NCBI RefSeq assembly: GCF_003226325.1
Contig: NZ_PDOD01000002.1
Location: 868,001-932,000, forward strand
DNA length: 64,000 nt
DNA from: Salipaludibacillus keqinensis
GTDB lineage: Bacteria > Bacillota > Bacilli > Bacillales > Salisediminibacteriaceae
Reading direction: 5' to 3'
Below are positions 44,585 to 53,265 of this stretch, one piece after another; position 1 is the stretch's first letter, and each line of letters opens with the position of its first letter. The notes under the pieces were generated by a model. The model saw nothing but the letters and a program-made list of their open reading frames with translations. It had not been told where the DNA came from and ran no database searches. A program made the translations under genes and the position numbers.

Positions 44585-46963
44585 TTGAAAGGTATATTAA
44601 AAAAGAAAAGCGCATTTATTTTTCTCAGTACTTTGTTATTTTTGTCTAGTTTTGGTGGAATGGCGATGGGGCAAACACCAGATCGTTCTTTTGAAAGTTT
44701 AACGGAATTAAAAGGATCCTATGATTTTTCGTCCGATGACGACGTCACTGTCATGATTCAATTAGACGAGCCATCTGTAGTAGAAGCAAAACATAAAGGG
44801 AAATCGCAATCAAAAGGAAAGATTGAGTCAGCCAGAGATAAAGTCATCGCAGACATCTCTGCTAAGTTGCCGGATAGTCAAGTTGACCGAGAATATGACT
44901 ACTTATTTTCTGGTTTAGCTTTAACGTTAACTGAAAAAGAGGTTCTTCAATTAACTGAAGTTGACGGTGTACAAGCCATCTATCCTTCAATTTCTTACGA
45001 AGCGAACGAATTTGAGCCTGAGTTGATTTCTGATGAAGCTTTTTCACCAGCAATGATGGACAGTGCCCCTTTCATTGGAGCCAATGAAGTATGGGAAGAT
45101 TTAGGTATTACTGGTCAAGGTGTGACAGTAGCAGTTATTGATACTGGTGTGGATTATACTCACCCAGACCTTGCCCATGCTTTTGGTGATTATAAAGGTT
45201 ATGACTTTGTAGATAATAATGACGATCCACAAGAAGGTCCAGGACAATATCATGGAACTCACGTGGCTGGAACAATCGCCGCCAATGGAAGAATCCAAGG
45301 TGTTGCACCTGACGCTAGCCTTCTTGGCTATCGAGTTCTAGGTCCTAATGGTGGAACAACTGCAGACGTTGTGGCTGGGATTGAATTAGCTGTGCAAGAT
45401 GGTGCAGATGTTATGAACCTTTCCCTTGGAGCAAGCATAAATGATGCCGATTGGGCAACATCGATTGCACTTGATTGGGCAATGGCTGAAGGAGTTGTTG
45501 CGGTGACGTCCAATGGGAACAGCGGACCTAACAATTGGACCGTCGGTTCACCTGGAACGAGTCGTGAAGCCATTTCTGTCGGTGCCACTCAACTTCCATA
45601 CAACGAATATGATGCTACTCTATTCACTAGTGAAGGAACAGAATACCCTTCTACGGAAGTCATGGGATTCAGTAATGATGAAGACTTACTTGCCCTTAAT
45701 GAGGGGGTGTATGAATTCTTCAATGCAGGTTTTGGTACAGTAGCGGATTTTGAAGGAACAGATGCAGAAGGAAATATTGCACTTATTTCACGTGGGGCGA
45801 TCCCATTCGTGGAAATGGCTGAAAATGCTGCTGCAAATGGAGCTGTTGGAGTTATTGTTTACAATAACGCAGACGGTCCGATTCCATTCGTCATTCCTGG
45901 AATGGACGTTCCAACATTGAAACTAACTGCCGCTGATGGTCAAAAAATGCTTGAAGAACTGGAAAACGGGAATAATGAAGTGAGTTTTGAGATTGATTTT
46001 GCTAGAGAAGTTGGAGAAACGGTGGCTGACTTTTCTTCCAGAGGACCAGTATATGGTACATGGATGATTAAGCCTGACGTTTCAGCACCAGGTGTAGATA
46101 TCGTCAGCACATTCCCTGATGACAGTTATGCATCTCTTCAAGGAACAAGCATGTCCGCTCCTCACGTAGCAGGGGCTGCAGCACTCTTATTAGAGAACAA
46201 TCCCGATTGGAATACCGATCAGGTCAAAGCTGCATTAATGAACACAGCAGAGTCAATCAGTGACGCTGACGGAAATGTTTATCCATTCAATACTCAAGGC
46301 GCTGGTAGTATTCGTCTTGTAGAAGCATTAACAACCGAAACATTAGTCACGCCAGGCTCTTACTCTTTCGGTGTCTTTGAAAAAGAGAATGGCCGACAAG
46401 TGGAACGCCAGCACTTTGAAATTATGAATCTCTCCAACGAGAGAAAGCGTTACGAGATTGATGTAGATATTTACGATGGTAGTGATAGTATTCGAGTAAG
46501 TACGAATAATAACTTGAATGTGAAAGCAGGCAAAAGTCAAAAGGTAAACATGAATGTTGAAGTGAATGCAAGTGGATTAGAGGCAGGATATTATGAAGGG
46601 ATGATCACTCTCACTCATGGTAATGATGAGATCGAGGTACCGACTATTCTTTTCGTGATGGACCCTGATTATCCTCACTTGAGCTATGGAGGGATCACTA
46701 GCGTAAGCGATGAAGGAATCTTCGACTTTTATTTAAATTTAAATCGTGATGTAGATTACGTAGAGACGTATATTTTCACTGCTGGACTAGCTCCAGTGGC
46801 CTTTGTAGAGGAATTTGGCAACCTGCCTCAAGGGGAACATGATCTTACAGCGGATGCTTCAGACTTTTATGATCTGCTTCCACCTGGAGAGTATGCTTTT
46901 GTTACATTTATCGGTAAAGGTGATGTGGAAGAAGGATATGTGGTTGGCTATTTTGAAAAATAA
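44585..46963 (+). CDS. Secreted subtilisin-like serine protease, Vpr type
   Basis: Extracellular S8 protease of 792 residues. Order: signal peptide (about 1-29, basic start then hydrophobic core, likely cut after AMGQ), an I9 propeptide (about 50-135), catalytic Asp186 in VIDTGVDYTHPDL, His223 in HGTHVAG, a PA domain inserted near 330-470, Ser522 in GTSMSAPHVAG, then a C-terminal beta-rich domain. The start is TTG at 44585 after AGGAGGGG. It is monocistronic with a bidirectional terminator. Acidic composition fits activity at high salt. Vpr is the closest Bacillus type; strict orthology is not claimed. Confidence 0.93.
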   Translation: MKGILKKKSAFIFLSTLLFLSSFGGMAMGQTPDRSFESLTELKGSYDFSSDDDVTVMIQLDEPSVVEAKHKGKSQSKGKIESARDKVIADISAKLPDSQVDREYDYLFSGLALTLTEKEVLQLTEVDGVQAIYPSISYEANEFEPELISDEAFSPAMMDSAPFIGANEVWEDLGITGQGVTVAVIDTGVDYTHPDLAHAFGDYKGYDFVDNNDDPQEGPGQYHGTHVAGTIAANGRIQGVAPDASLLGYRVLGPNGGTTADVVAGIELAVQDGADVMNLSLGASINDADWATSIALDWAMAEGVVAVTSNGNSGPNNWTVGSPGTSREAISVGATQLPYNEYDATLFTSEGTEYPSTEVMGFSNDEDLLALNEGVYEFFNAGFGTVADFEGTDAEGNIALISRGAIPFVEMAENAAANGAVGVIVYNNADGPIPFVIPGMDVPTLKLTAADGQKMLEELENGNNEVSFEIDFAREVGETVADFSSRGPVYGTWMIKPDVSAPGVDIVSTFPDDSYASLQGTSMSAPHVAGAAALLLENNPDWNTDQVKAALMNTAESISDADGNVYPFNTQGAGSIRLVEALTTETLVTPGSYSFGVFEKENGRQVERQHFEIMNLSNERKRYEIDVDIYDGSDSIRVSTNNNLNVKAGKSQKVNMNVEVNASGLEAGYYEGMITLTHGNDEIEVPTILFVMDPDYPHLSYGGITSVSDEGIFDFYLNLNRDVDYVETYIFTAGLAPVAFVEEFGNLPQGEHDLTADASDFYDLLPPGEYAFVTFIGKGDVEEGYVVGYFEK

Positions 46964-46983
46964 TTTTAACTTAGCATAACAAT

Positions 46984-47023
46984 AAAAGCTGTTCAAAGGG
47001 GTGAATTCCTTTGAACAGCTTTT
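46984..47023. terminator. Bidirectional terminator between the subtilase and ytnP
   Basis: AAAAGCTGTTCAAAGG and CCTTTGAACAGCTTTT, 16 bp perfect, 8-nt loop. Confidence 0.88.
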
Positions 47024-47041
47024 TCTTTCTATAGAGATTTC

Positions 47042-47905
47042 TTACTCATTCGATCGGTCTCGTTCAAGACTATCAATCACTTCTTTTCCAGAAGAATCCC
47101 ACTTTAATAGGCGATATTTATAATCATGATAAAACATAAACCAAGATTCTTTTTCAATTGCCGGTAAGACATACTGTTGCTTCTTGGCGATGGAATCGAT
47201 TGGGTAATCATCATAGGCAAGAACCCATAGAACGTTTTGATGGGCGTGTGTCGGCATAATATCTGCCATATGCCAGACCTCTTGACCACCTCGCTTTATG
47301 TGAAAGATACAATGGCCGGCGCTGTGCCCGCCCGTATGAATTAGACGAATACCCTGAAGAACTTCCTTTTCATCTTTAAACGTTTTTACTTGACCAGAGA
47401 TCGCTTTCCAATTCTCTTCAAAGTAAGTGTTTCTAGAACGAATATTTGGATGACGTATCTCATCCCACTCCGTTTCTTGAACGTGGATGATCGCGTTTGG
47501 AAATGTAGAAACCAACTGGTCGTCTTGCCACATTGTTAAGCCACTGGCATGGTCGAAGTGCATATGCGTCATTAGAACTTCATCAATATCTTCTCTAGTT
47601 AAACCAAGTTCCTTCAAATTGGTATTAATCGCTGATTCTTCCGTCATACCATAGTTTTTTTTCGCTTTTTCAGAAAGTTTATCATTCCCCATGCCTGCTT
47701 CAAGCAAAAGGTTTTTACCATCTGCTTGAATAAGAATCGGATCAGATCTTAATTCAATTTGATTTCGGTCGTTTACAGGATATTTTTTTGACCATAGCGC
47801 TTTTGGCACAACGCCAAACATCGCTCCCCCATCCATATGGGTGTCTCCTCCGTTTAACCATGTGAGTGTTACATCATCTGAGATTTTCCATTGCTCCATT
47901 GCCAT
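47042..47905 (-). CDS. ytnP: YtnP-type metallo-beta-lactamase-fold lactonase
   Basis: In B. subtilis YtnP is a quorum-quenching lactonase that blocks signalling of competitors. The 287-residue MBL-fold protein has the zinc motif THMHFDHASG near residues 111-120, a later His in HTGGHSAGH and an Asp in HMADIMPTH. No signal peptide is seen, so it is cytoplasmic or released by lysis. ATG at 47905 lies 11 bases after GGTGGG. Substrate is inferred from the family only. Confidence 0.88.
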   Translation of the reverse strand: MAMEQWKISDDVTLTWLNGGDTHMDGGAMFGVVPKALWSKKYPVNDRNQIELRSDPILIQADGKNLLLEAGMGNDKLSEKAKKNYGMTEESAINTNLKELGLTREDIDEVLMTHMHFDHASGLTMWQDDQLVSTFPNAIIHVQETEWDEIRHPNIRSRNTYFEENWKAISGQVKTFKDEKEVLQGIRLIHTGGHSAGHCIFHIKRGGQEVWHMADIMPTHAHQNVLWVLAYDDYPIDSIAKKQQYVLPAIEKESWFMFYHDYKYRLLKWDSSGKEVIDSLERDRSNE

Positions 47906-48014
47906 CTTGTGTTTATCCCACCTTTTTTATTTAGATCAGTATACCTCTTCTGCGTCGAAGCATGATTAACCTGTCAGAACAGCTTATCAACTTCAAAGAG
48001 TTTGACCTCAAAAT

Positions 48015-48650
48015 TTATCGGTAAGCTTCGACCCTGAAAATCCTCATCCCTTTACTGGAAAATTTCTCTTCATATTCTGTCATAATGTTGTCTTCCATGT
48101 CACTGGAATGCAAATCAAGACTGACATTTTTCAGTTTCAAACCGTAATGAGTGAAACTTTTTAAAGAATATTCGAACAACCCTTGGTTATCTGTCTTGAA
48201 ATGGATCTCACCTGTGTCTGTTAATATTTCATCGTATTTTTTCAAAAAGCTTTCGTGAGTTAAACGTCGTTTAGCATGCTTGTTTTTAGGCCATGGATCA
48301 GTAAAGTTGATATATAGACGATCCACTTCCCCTTCACTAAAGAAATCAGTAATGTTATGAACGTCTTCTTGTAAAAACAAAAGATTCGATTTCGGTTCTT
48401 CAATGACGCGTTGAACACCCGTAACAAGAACACTTTCATATTTTTCGACCCCAATAAAATTTGTATTAGGATACGCAGCGGCCATTCGAGAGACAAACTG
48501 CCCCTTCCCTGTGCCCACTTCTACAAATAAAGGAGACGTTTTTTCAAATCTCTCTGTCCACTTCCCTTTCCACTTTTGCGGATCACTTTCTACTACTTCA
48601 GGATGATTCTCAATGAGCTCAGCAGCCCACGGTTTATTTCTTAAACGCAT
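48015..48650 (-). CDS. trmB: tRNA (guanine-N7-)-methyltransferase TrmB
   Basis: Makes m7G46 in the variable loop of tRNAs using S-adenosylmethionine. The 211-residue protein starts MRLRNKPWAAELI and has the SAM loop VEVGTGKGQFV near residues 43-53, the family block NFTDPWPKNKHAKRRLT and a C-terminal TEYEEKFSSKG. The ATG at 48650 matches the family start; a GTG 12 bases upstream has its ribosome site too close. In B. subtilis it is ytmQ, next to ytzH and ytmP, as here. Confidence 0.94.
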   Translation of the reverse strand: MRLRNKPWAAELIENHPEVVESDPQKWKGKWTERFEKTSPLFVEVGTGKGQFVSRMAAAYPNTNFIGVEKYESVLVTGVQRVIEEPKSNLLFLQEDVHNITDFFSEGEVDRLYINFTDPWPKNKHAKRRLTHESFLKKYDEILTDTGEIHFKTDNQGLFEYSLKSFTHYGLKLKNVSLDLHSSDMEDNIMTEYEEKFSSKGMRIFRVEAYR

Positions 48651-48881
48651 CTCGAATTTCACACTCCATTATTAATAAAGATCTTTTTTACAAAAGAGCC
48701 AAACCTGTATTATTTCGATACTAACTCTTTAAAATTAAGAATATCATAAACGAAACAATCACGTTAAGTTCCTTACGTGTTATTTTTTTAATGGTACGAA
48801 ACATGTGTATTTTTTCCATAGAAGGGAAAACAGTAAAATAGGTATAACTACGATTCAAATAAAACAACGGAGGGTGTTTAG

Positions 48882-49205
48882 ATGAGTATTCAACAAATTT
48901 TAGAACAGCTTCAGTCGTTACTGAAACAGCAAAAAGAGAATAGTGGAGGAACAAAAGAAGAATTCAATAAAATTGAAGGAATTATTAAAGTTTTAAGAGA
49001 AGAAAACATTAATGAAAATTTTGACGGTACGATTCAAGAAATTCATTCGTACGTAGATAAGTCAAAAGAGACAGATAGCTTGGATGAATGGGTACAATTC
49101 CACAAATTGAACTTATCCAGATGGGTGGAGGAATTGTCTTTATTAATTGACGGTGGTGGCAAAGTGACCATTGATTATGAACAACGAAAAGGCAGAGAAG
49201 TCTAA
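48882..49205 (+). CDS. YtzH-like protein, first of two tandem copies
   Basis: The 107-residue helical, acidic protein has a start and spacing pattern shared with the next gene: MSI, a helix ending LLKQQ, G-T-K-E-E-F, I-I-K-V-L, T-I-Q-E-I, and LSRWVEEL near the end. This is the YtzH pattern. Function unknown. ATG at 48882 follows GGAGGGTG. It is divergent from trmB and is 90 bp upstream of the second copy; a hairpin covers the second copy's ribosome site. Confidence 0.78.
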   Translation: MSIQQILEQLQSLLKQQKENSGGTKEEFNKIEGIIKVLREENINENFDGTIQEIHSYVDKSKETDSLDEWVQFHKLNLSRWVEELSLLIDGGGKVTIDYEQRKGREV

Positions 49206-49235
49206 TTTTCTCCTCATGCGTATAAAATCGTTGGA

Positions 49236-49292
49236 TTCTCACATCCTTTTCTCATAGGGGTTCCTTTGTAACCCTAAATGAAAGGATGAGAA
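49236..49292 (+). promoter_or_regulatory. Hairpin over the ribosome site of the second YtzH-like gene
   Basis: TTCTCACATCCTTT (49236-49249) pairs with AAAGGATGAGAA (49281-49292) with a 2-nt bulge, and inside it TAGGGGTT pairs with AACCCTA. The 3' arm contains the AAAGGA ribosome site of the gene starting at 49296. Confidence 0.6.
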
Positions 49293-49295
49293 CAA

Positions 49296-49577
49296 ATGTC
49301 GATTGATTACCATCACCAACTCGAATTGTTAAACGATATTCTTGAAAACCAGTTAGATGAACATTATGGGAGTCACGATGAATTTCACCAATTGCAAAGT
49401 TTGATTCAATCGCTAACACAAAACCCTGATGTTCCTCTCGAACTGAAACAAACACTGGCAGCGATTGAACAATATGCATATCAGCATGACCAAGAAGGAC
49501 AGCATGCAATCTCACCTTCTCCGGAACTTTCACAGTGGATCCAAGCTGTTCAATCCACAAACCAGCAATTAAAGTAA
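49296..49577 (+). CDS. ytzH: YtzH-like protein, second copy
   Basis: A 93-residue acidic helical protein. It keeps the YtzH pattern: LELLNDILENQ, GSHDEFHQLQSLIQSL, LKQTLAAIEQYAY and a final LSQWIQAVQ. It is closer in length to B. subtilis YtzH (about 92 residues) than the first copy and so is taken as the orthologue. ATG at 49296 follows AAAGGA, which lies in the arm of a hairpin. Convergent with ytmP. Function unknown. Confidence 0.82.
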   Translation: MSIDYHHQLELLNDILENQLDEHYGSHDEFHQLQSLIQSLTQNPDVPLELKQTLAAIEQYAYQHDQEGQHAISPSPELSQWIQAVQSTNQQLK

Positions 49578-49657
49578 TATTGGTTTCATTTATGAGGTAG
49601 TCAACACTGACTATCTCTTTTACGATCCTTCAAATGAACACTTTTTTACCTTCCGAA

Positions 49658-49696
49658 AAGGGATGTGTCATCGGCTTAGCCAATGACACATCCCTT
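49658..49696. terminator. Terminator of ytmP, possibly bidirectional
   Basis: AAGGGATGTGTCAT and ATGACACATCCCTT, 14 bp perfect, 11-nt loop. Short T stretches lie on both sides. Confidence 0.8.
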
Positions 49697-49701
49697 CCGT
49701 T

Positions 49702-50526
49702 TTACTTATCTTTTTTGTGGTGACCCGCTTCATGAAGAATTTCACTTAAAAGGTCAGACCATTTTGTAATATCATGATATTCGTGTCGTTGCCAGTACCA
49801 TAGGATATTCTCTACGCATTGAGCAACCATGTACCATTGCATTCGCTTCATTAAATTAGCATCCATTGATACTCCGTATGTTTGTAACCAAGACGACCAG
49901 TCGTCCCTGGGAATGTATTCATATAAGAGAGGTGCTAAGTCCAGTGCAGGATCAGCTACTTGCGCCCCATCCCAGTCAATTAAAAACAAATTATTAATGT
50001 CATTATGAATCCAATTATTATGGTTTACATCTGCATGACATACGACATAGTTGTCTTCGCTATAATAAGGGGTATGATTCGAAAGCCAAGTTAACGCTTC
50101 GTTCACATACGGATCCTGTATATGAAGATGCTCTGTTTTCTTAATTATATTTAACCGAATAGCTTCAGGAGTTAAAGGTCGGTTTCCCATTCTTTTAAAC
50201 ATATCCAGTAAATCTTTTGATTGATGAATCTTAGATAATAACGCGGCTACTCGATTATCGTGCATTTCGTACGATTTCAATTCTCGGCCGTCTACCCATC
50301 GTTGAGCAGTAATTACATCCCCGTTTTCAAGACGTTTCGTCCATAACAATTTGGGTACGATCCCTTCAGCAGAAAGAACGGCCAAAAACGGTGAAGAATT
50401 TCGTTTTATAAAGATTTTTTGTTCTCCTTGTTCAGCAACATACGCCTCGCCAGTAGCTCCACCCGCTGGCCTAAGCTGCCATCCTTCACCCATGAAATGT
50501 TCCAATCGTTTCACCCTCATTTTCAT
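49702..50526 (-). CDS. ytmP: YtmP, aminoglycoside/choline kinase-fold phosphotransferase
   Basis: A 274-residue APH/choline-kinase-fold protein. The N-lobe has RPAGGATGEAYVAE and a KRNSSPFLAVL stretch with the ATP-contact lysine; the catalytic loop is VVCHADVNHNNWIH near residues 172-185, followed by LIDWDGAQVADPALDLA with the metal Asp. The substrate is unknown. The start is uncertain: ATG at 50526 is used here, but internal ATG 50520 or GTG 50514 are equally possible because no strong ribosome site is seen. Downstream of amyX on the same strand. Confidence 0.87.
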   Translation of the reverse strand: MKMRVKRLEHFMGEGWQLRPAGGATGEAYVAEQGEQKIFIKRNSSPFLAVLSAEGIVPKLLWTKRLENGDVITAQRWVDGRELKSYEMHDNRVAALLSKIHQSKDLLDMFKRMGNRPLTPEAIRLNIIKKTEHLHIQDPYVNEALTWLSNHTPYYSEDNYVVCHADVNHNNWIHNDINNLFLIDWDGAQVADPALDLAPLLYEYIPRDDWSSWLQTYGVSMDANLMKRMQWYMVAQCVENILWYWQRHEYHDITKWSDLLSEILHEAGHHKKDK

Positions 50527-50625
50527 TCATCACTTTTTATCCGGACGCAAATTACTTTATACAATCATTCATTGAGTGTATAAAAGTCTTTTACCATTGT
50601 AAATAAGTTTGCTTGTTTCTTCAAC

Positions 50626-52740
50626 TTAAACTCGTGATTTTTTTATAAGCAGGAATTCGTAAGGTTCTAATTCTGTGTATTCTCCAATAATTGATGTATT
50701 TATGACGGAAGCATTACTTGTACTAGAAACTAAAATTTCCCAATTACCAGGTGAAGGAAGGATAATCTGAAATCTTTTTCTAGTCGGATTCACGTAAACA
50801 CAAAAATCCCTCTCGTTACCTAATAAAGTAAATCCAAATACAGGCGCCGGTGTTGATAGAATGTGTAGCCTTCTATCTATTTCCGCTTTTGATTTCATTC
50901 GAAACACAGGAAAGTCATTGCGGATCTTTAATAGAGAACGAACAAAATGAATATGATCCTCCCTCTTTTCACGTTCAGACCAATCTAGTTGATTAATCTC
51001 ATCAGGAGAAATATAACTGTTACCGTCACCCTTTTTCGACCGGAACCATTCTTGACCTGCATGCAAAAATGGGATCCCTTGGCTAACAATGGTTAAGCCC
51101 GTGGCCAACTTATGCATTTCCCTTCTCTCTTCAGCTGCTTCTTCACCATTTGAATGCTTTAACCTGTCCCAAAGAGTATGGTTATCATGACACTCAACAT
51201 AATTGACAGTTTGCGTAACTTCATGGACAAACGGAGGAATCGTTTCGTTCTCTCCGCTTGATCCTTTCACAAGTTGAGGAAGCCGCTCAATAAATTTTCC
51301 TTTTCCGTTGATATACCCGTAATCATAGAAGTCAAAAAGATTTCCTTTAACTGAATCTCTGAAGAAATCGTTGAAAAAGCGAATCCCTAAGACCTGATGT
51401 GATTGACTGCTAGTTGCCCGTTGCTCAGAAGCAAAAGCCGTTGGTAATTCCCAACCTTCCCCCAACAGCATGATCGGGTTCTCTTCTATTTGACAGCGTC
51501 TTTCAATTTCATTCATCGTGTCGATATCCAATGTTCCCATAAGGTCAAATCTAAACCCATCTATCCTATACTCTGACAACCAATAATCGATTGTATCTAA
51601 AATAAATTTTCTAACCATGATTCTTTCCGATGCAATATCATTTCCAACCCCTGTCCCATTACTCAGCGATCCATCAAAATGATATCTAAAGTAGTAGCCG
51701 GGGACGAGCTTTTCGAAAGATGATTCTTCCATGATGAACACGTGATTATAGACAACGTCTAAAATGACCGATAACTCTTCTTTATGAATAGCCTGAATCA
51801 GACTTTTCAATTCGGTTATTCGAGAAAAAGGGTCTGTCGGATCTACAGAAAAACTTCCTTCTGGCACCTGATAGAAAAGAGGATCGTAACCCCAGTTATA
51901 TTGGGCGTCAGGCAAGAGATCATCTATACGTGCAAAATCATTCACAGGTAATAACTGCACATGTGTAACACCTAAATCTTTAATATAGTCAAGTCCGGTG
52001 GAATAACCTTGTTTCGTCTTGGTGTTTTTCTCTGTTAAACCTAAATATTTTCCTTTATTTAAAACCCCACTGTCTTGGTGGATGGTAGCATCTCGAACGT
52101 GTATTTCGTAAATTGAACTATTTTGTAAATGATCAATCACTGGCTTTGGTGTTTCCTTAAAATCATTAGGATCTGTCTTGGAGAGATTTGCGACTACTGC
52201 TGCCCTACTGTTCACAGTTAAAGCTTTTGCATATGGATCAACGACTTCTGTCTTACGTCCATTTACAGTAGCCAAATATAAATAGGCCAATCCGTGACAA
52301 TCTTTATCTACAGAACATTCCCACACACCTTTATCTGTTCTGATCATAGGAATCTTTTCATCAGAAAGACTTAACACAACATCTGTTGCTACAGGGCTCC
52401 AGACTCTGAATACCGTATAGTTAGAATGGTACGTTGCGCCAAGTTCCGCGTTGGGAGCAGCGAATTCTTTTTCAAACCATTCCGTTCGAACGATCTTTCT
52501 GGTATGAACGGGAATTTCTTTATCATTGAAAAGAAACATCAATTCTTTTCCAATCGGCAATGCTTCCGATGTGCGAAAAAGAACGGTATCTTGATCGATT
52601 ATTTTTTCAACCAATAACGTCCATTTATCATGATCAACTGAAATTTTTGCTTTTTTTATTCCTATAGTATCTTCGGCTAAATCGTTTCCTTCAACCTCAA
52701 CAAAGTGAATATCGTCAAGCCAGGCTTTATATTTTCCCAT
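50626..52740 (-). CDS. amyX: Type I pullulanase
   Basis: Debranches alpha-1,6 links in glycogen and pullulan. The 704 residues include N-terminal beta modules with CBM48-type content (about 95-195, FRVWSPVATDVVLSLSD), the pullulanase signature YNWGYDP near 295, and GH13 motifs: ILDVVYNHV, the nucleophile in GFRFDLMG, the acid in LLGEGWE and YVECHDNHTLWD. No signal peptide, so it acts inside the cell. ATG at 52740 follows AGAGGGAG. It is divergent from the glycogen operon and its debranching partners with GlgP. Confidence 0.95.
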   Translation of the reverse strand: MGKYKAWLDDIHFVEVEGNDLAEDTIGIKKAKISVDHDKWTLLVEKIIDQDTVLFRTSEALPIGKELMFLFNDKEIPVHTRKIVRTEWFEKEFAAPNAELGATYHSNYTVFRVWSPVATDVVLSLSDEKIPMIRTDKGVWECSVDKDCHGLAYLYLATVNGRKTEVVDPYAKALTVNSRAAVVANLSKTDPNDFKETPKPVIDHLQNSSIYEIHVRDATIHQDSGVLNKGKYLGLTEKNTKTKQGYSTGLDYIKDLGVTHVQLLPVNDFARIDDLLPDAQYNWGYDPLFYQVPEGSFSVDPTDPFSRITELKSLIQAIHKEELSVILDVVYNHVFIMEESSFEKLVPGYYFRYHFDGSLSNGTGVGNDIASERIMVRKFILDTIDYWLSEYRIDGFRFDLMGTLDIDTMNEIERRCQIEENPIMLLGEGWELPTAFASEQRATSSQSHQVLGIRFFNDFFRDSVKGNLFDFYDYGYINGKGKFIERLPQLVKGSSGENETIPPFVHEVTQTVNYVECHDNHTLWDRLKHSNGEEAAEERREMHKLATGLTIVSQGIPFLHAGQEWFRSKKGDGNSYISPDEINQLDWSEREKREDHIHFVRSLLKIRNDFPVFRMKSKAEIDRRLHILSTPAPVFGFTLLGNERDFCVYVNPTRKRFQIILPSPGNWEILVSSTSNASVINTSIIGEYTELEPYEFLLIKKSRV

Positions 52741-52767
52741 GATGTCTCCCTCTTTTCTTAAGTACAA

Positions 52768-53259
52768 ACCTTAAAGCAAGGTGATTAGTAGTCTCTTCTA
52801 CGTCCAATTGTTTATAGTCCTTAACCTATAATGAGAGGAATAAAACCTATCCCCAGAGAAAAAACACTTATTATTAAAGGAGCGTTATACGCCAAATGAT
52901 TCGTCTGAAAATCCGTTTTTTTTTATAATTAGGCAAAAATGCAACATCGTTTCTTGAAATTTTACATACTTTAAAATTTTTGGCCATTAAAACAGGAGAT
53001 TCTCTGTAGACTAGAGAATCTATAGTATATACATCTTTTATGAGTTAAGCTATGTGTAATATGTTAGCTGATAAAAGTTTTTTTATATTTTATTCCTGTT
53101 CCTCTGAAAGTGCTTCTTTCTTTACCTAGTTTTCATATCGATCCATTTTACATTCATGTCTTCTAAATCGTTTAAATTTTTCGCGTTACACCATGCAGTC
53201 ATCTTAACAATTTACGATCGGAAACATAGTGTCAAGGTACTCTAAAATATGAAAGGATT
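52768..53259. other. 492-bp divergent spacer between amyX and the glycogen operon
   Basis: AT-rich, no gene supported. It includes a 9-bp perfect hairpin AGATTCTCT/AGAGAATCT (52997-53021) and the following TATAGTATATAC. No promoter pair was convincing. In B. subtilis the glg operon is sigma-E dependent, but no clear sigma-E element could be read here. Confidence 0.5.
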
Positions 53260-53265
53260 ATGCCT

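Noticed and set aside
53100-53259. Sigma-E promoter for the glycogen operon
   Set aside because: TTCATATC and GTCATCTT look like -35 elements, but no CATACA-type -10 stands at 14-15 nt from either.
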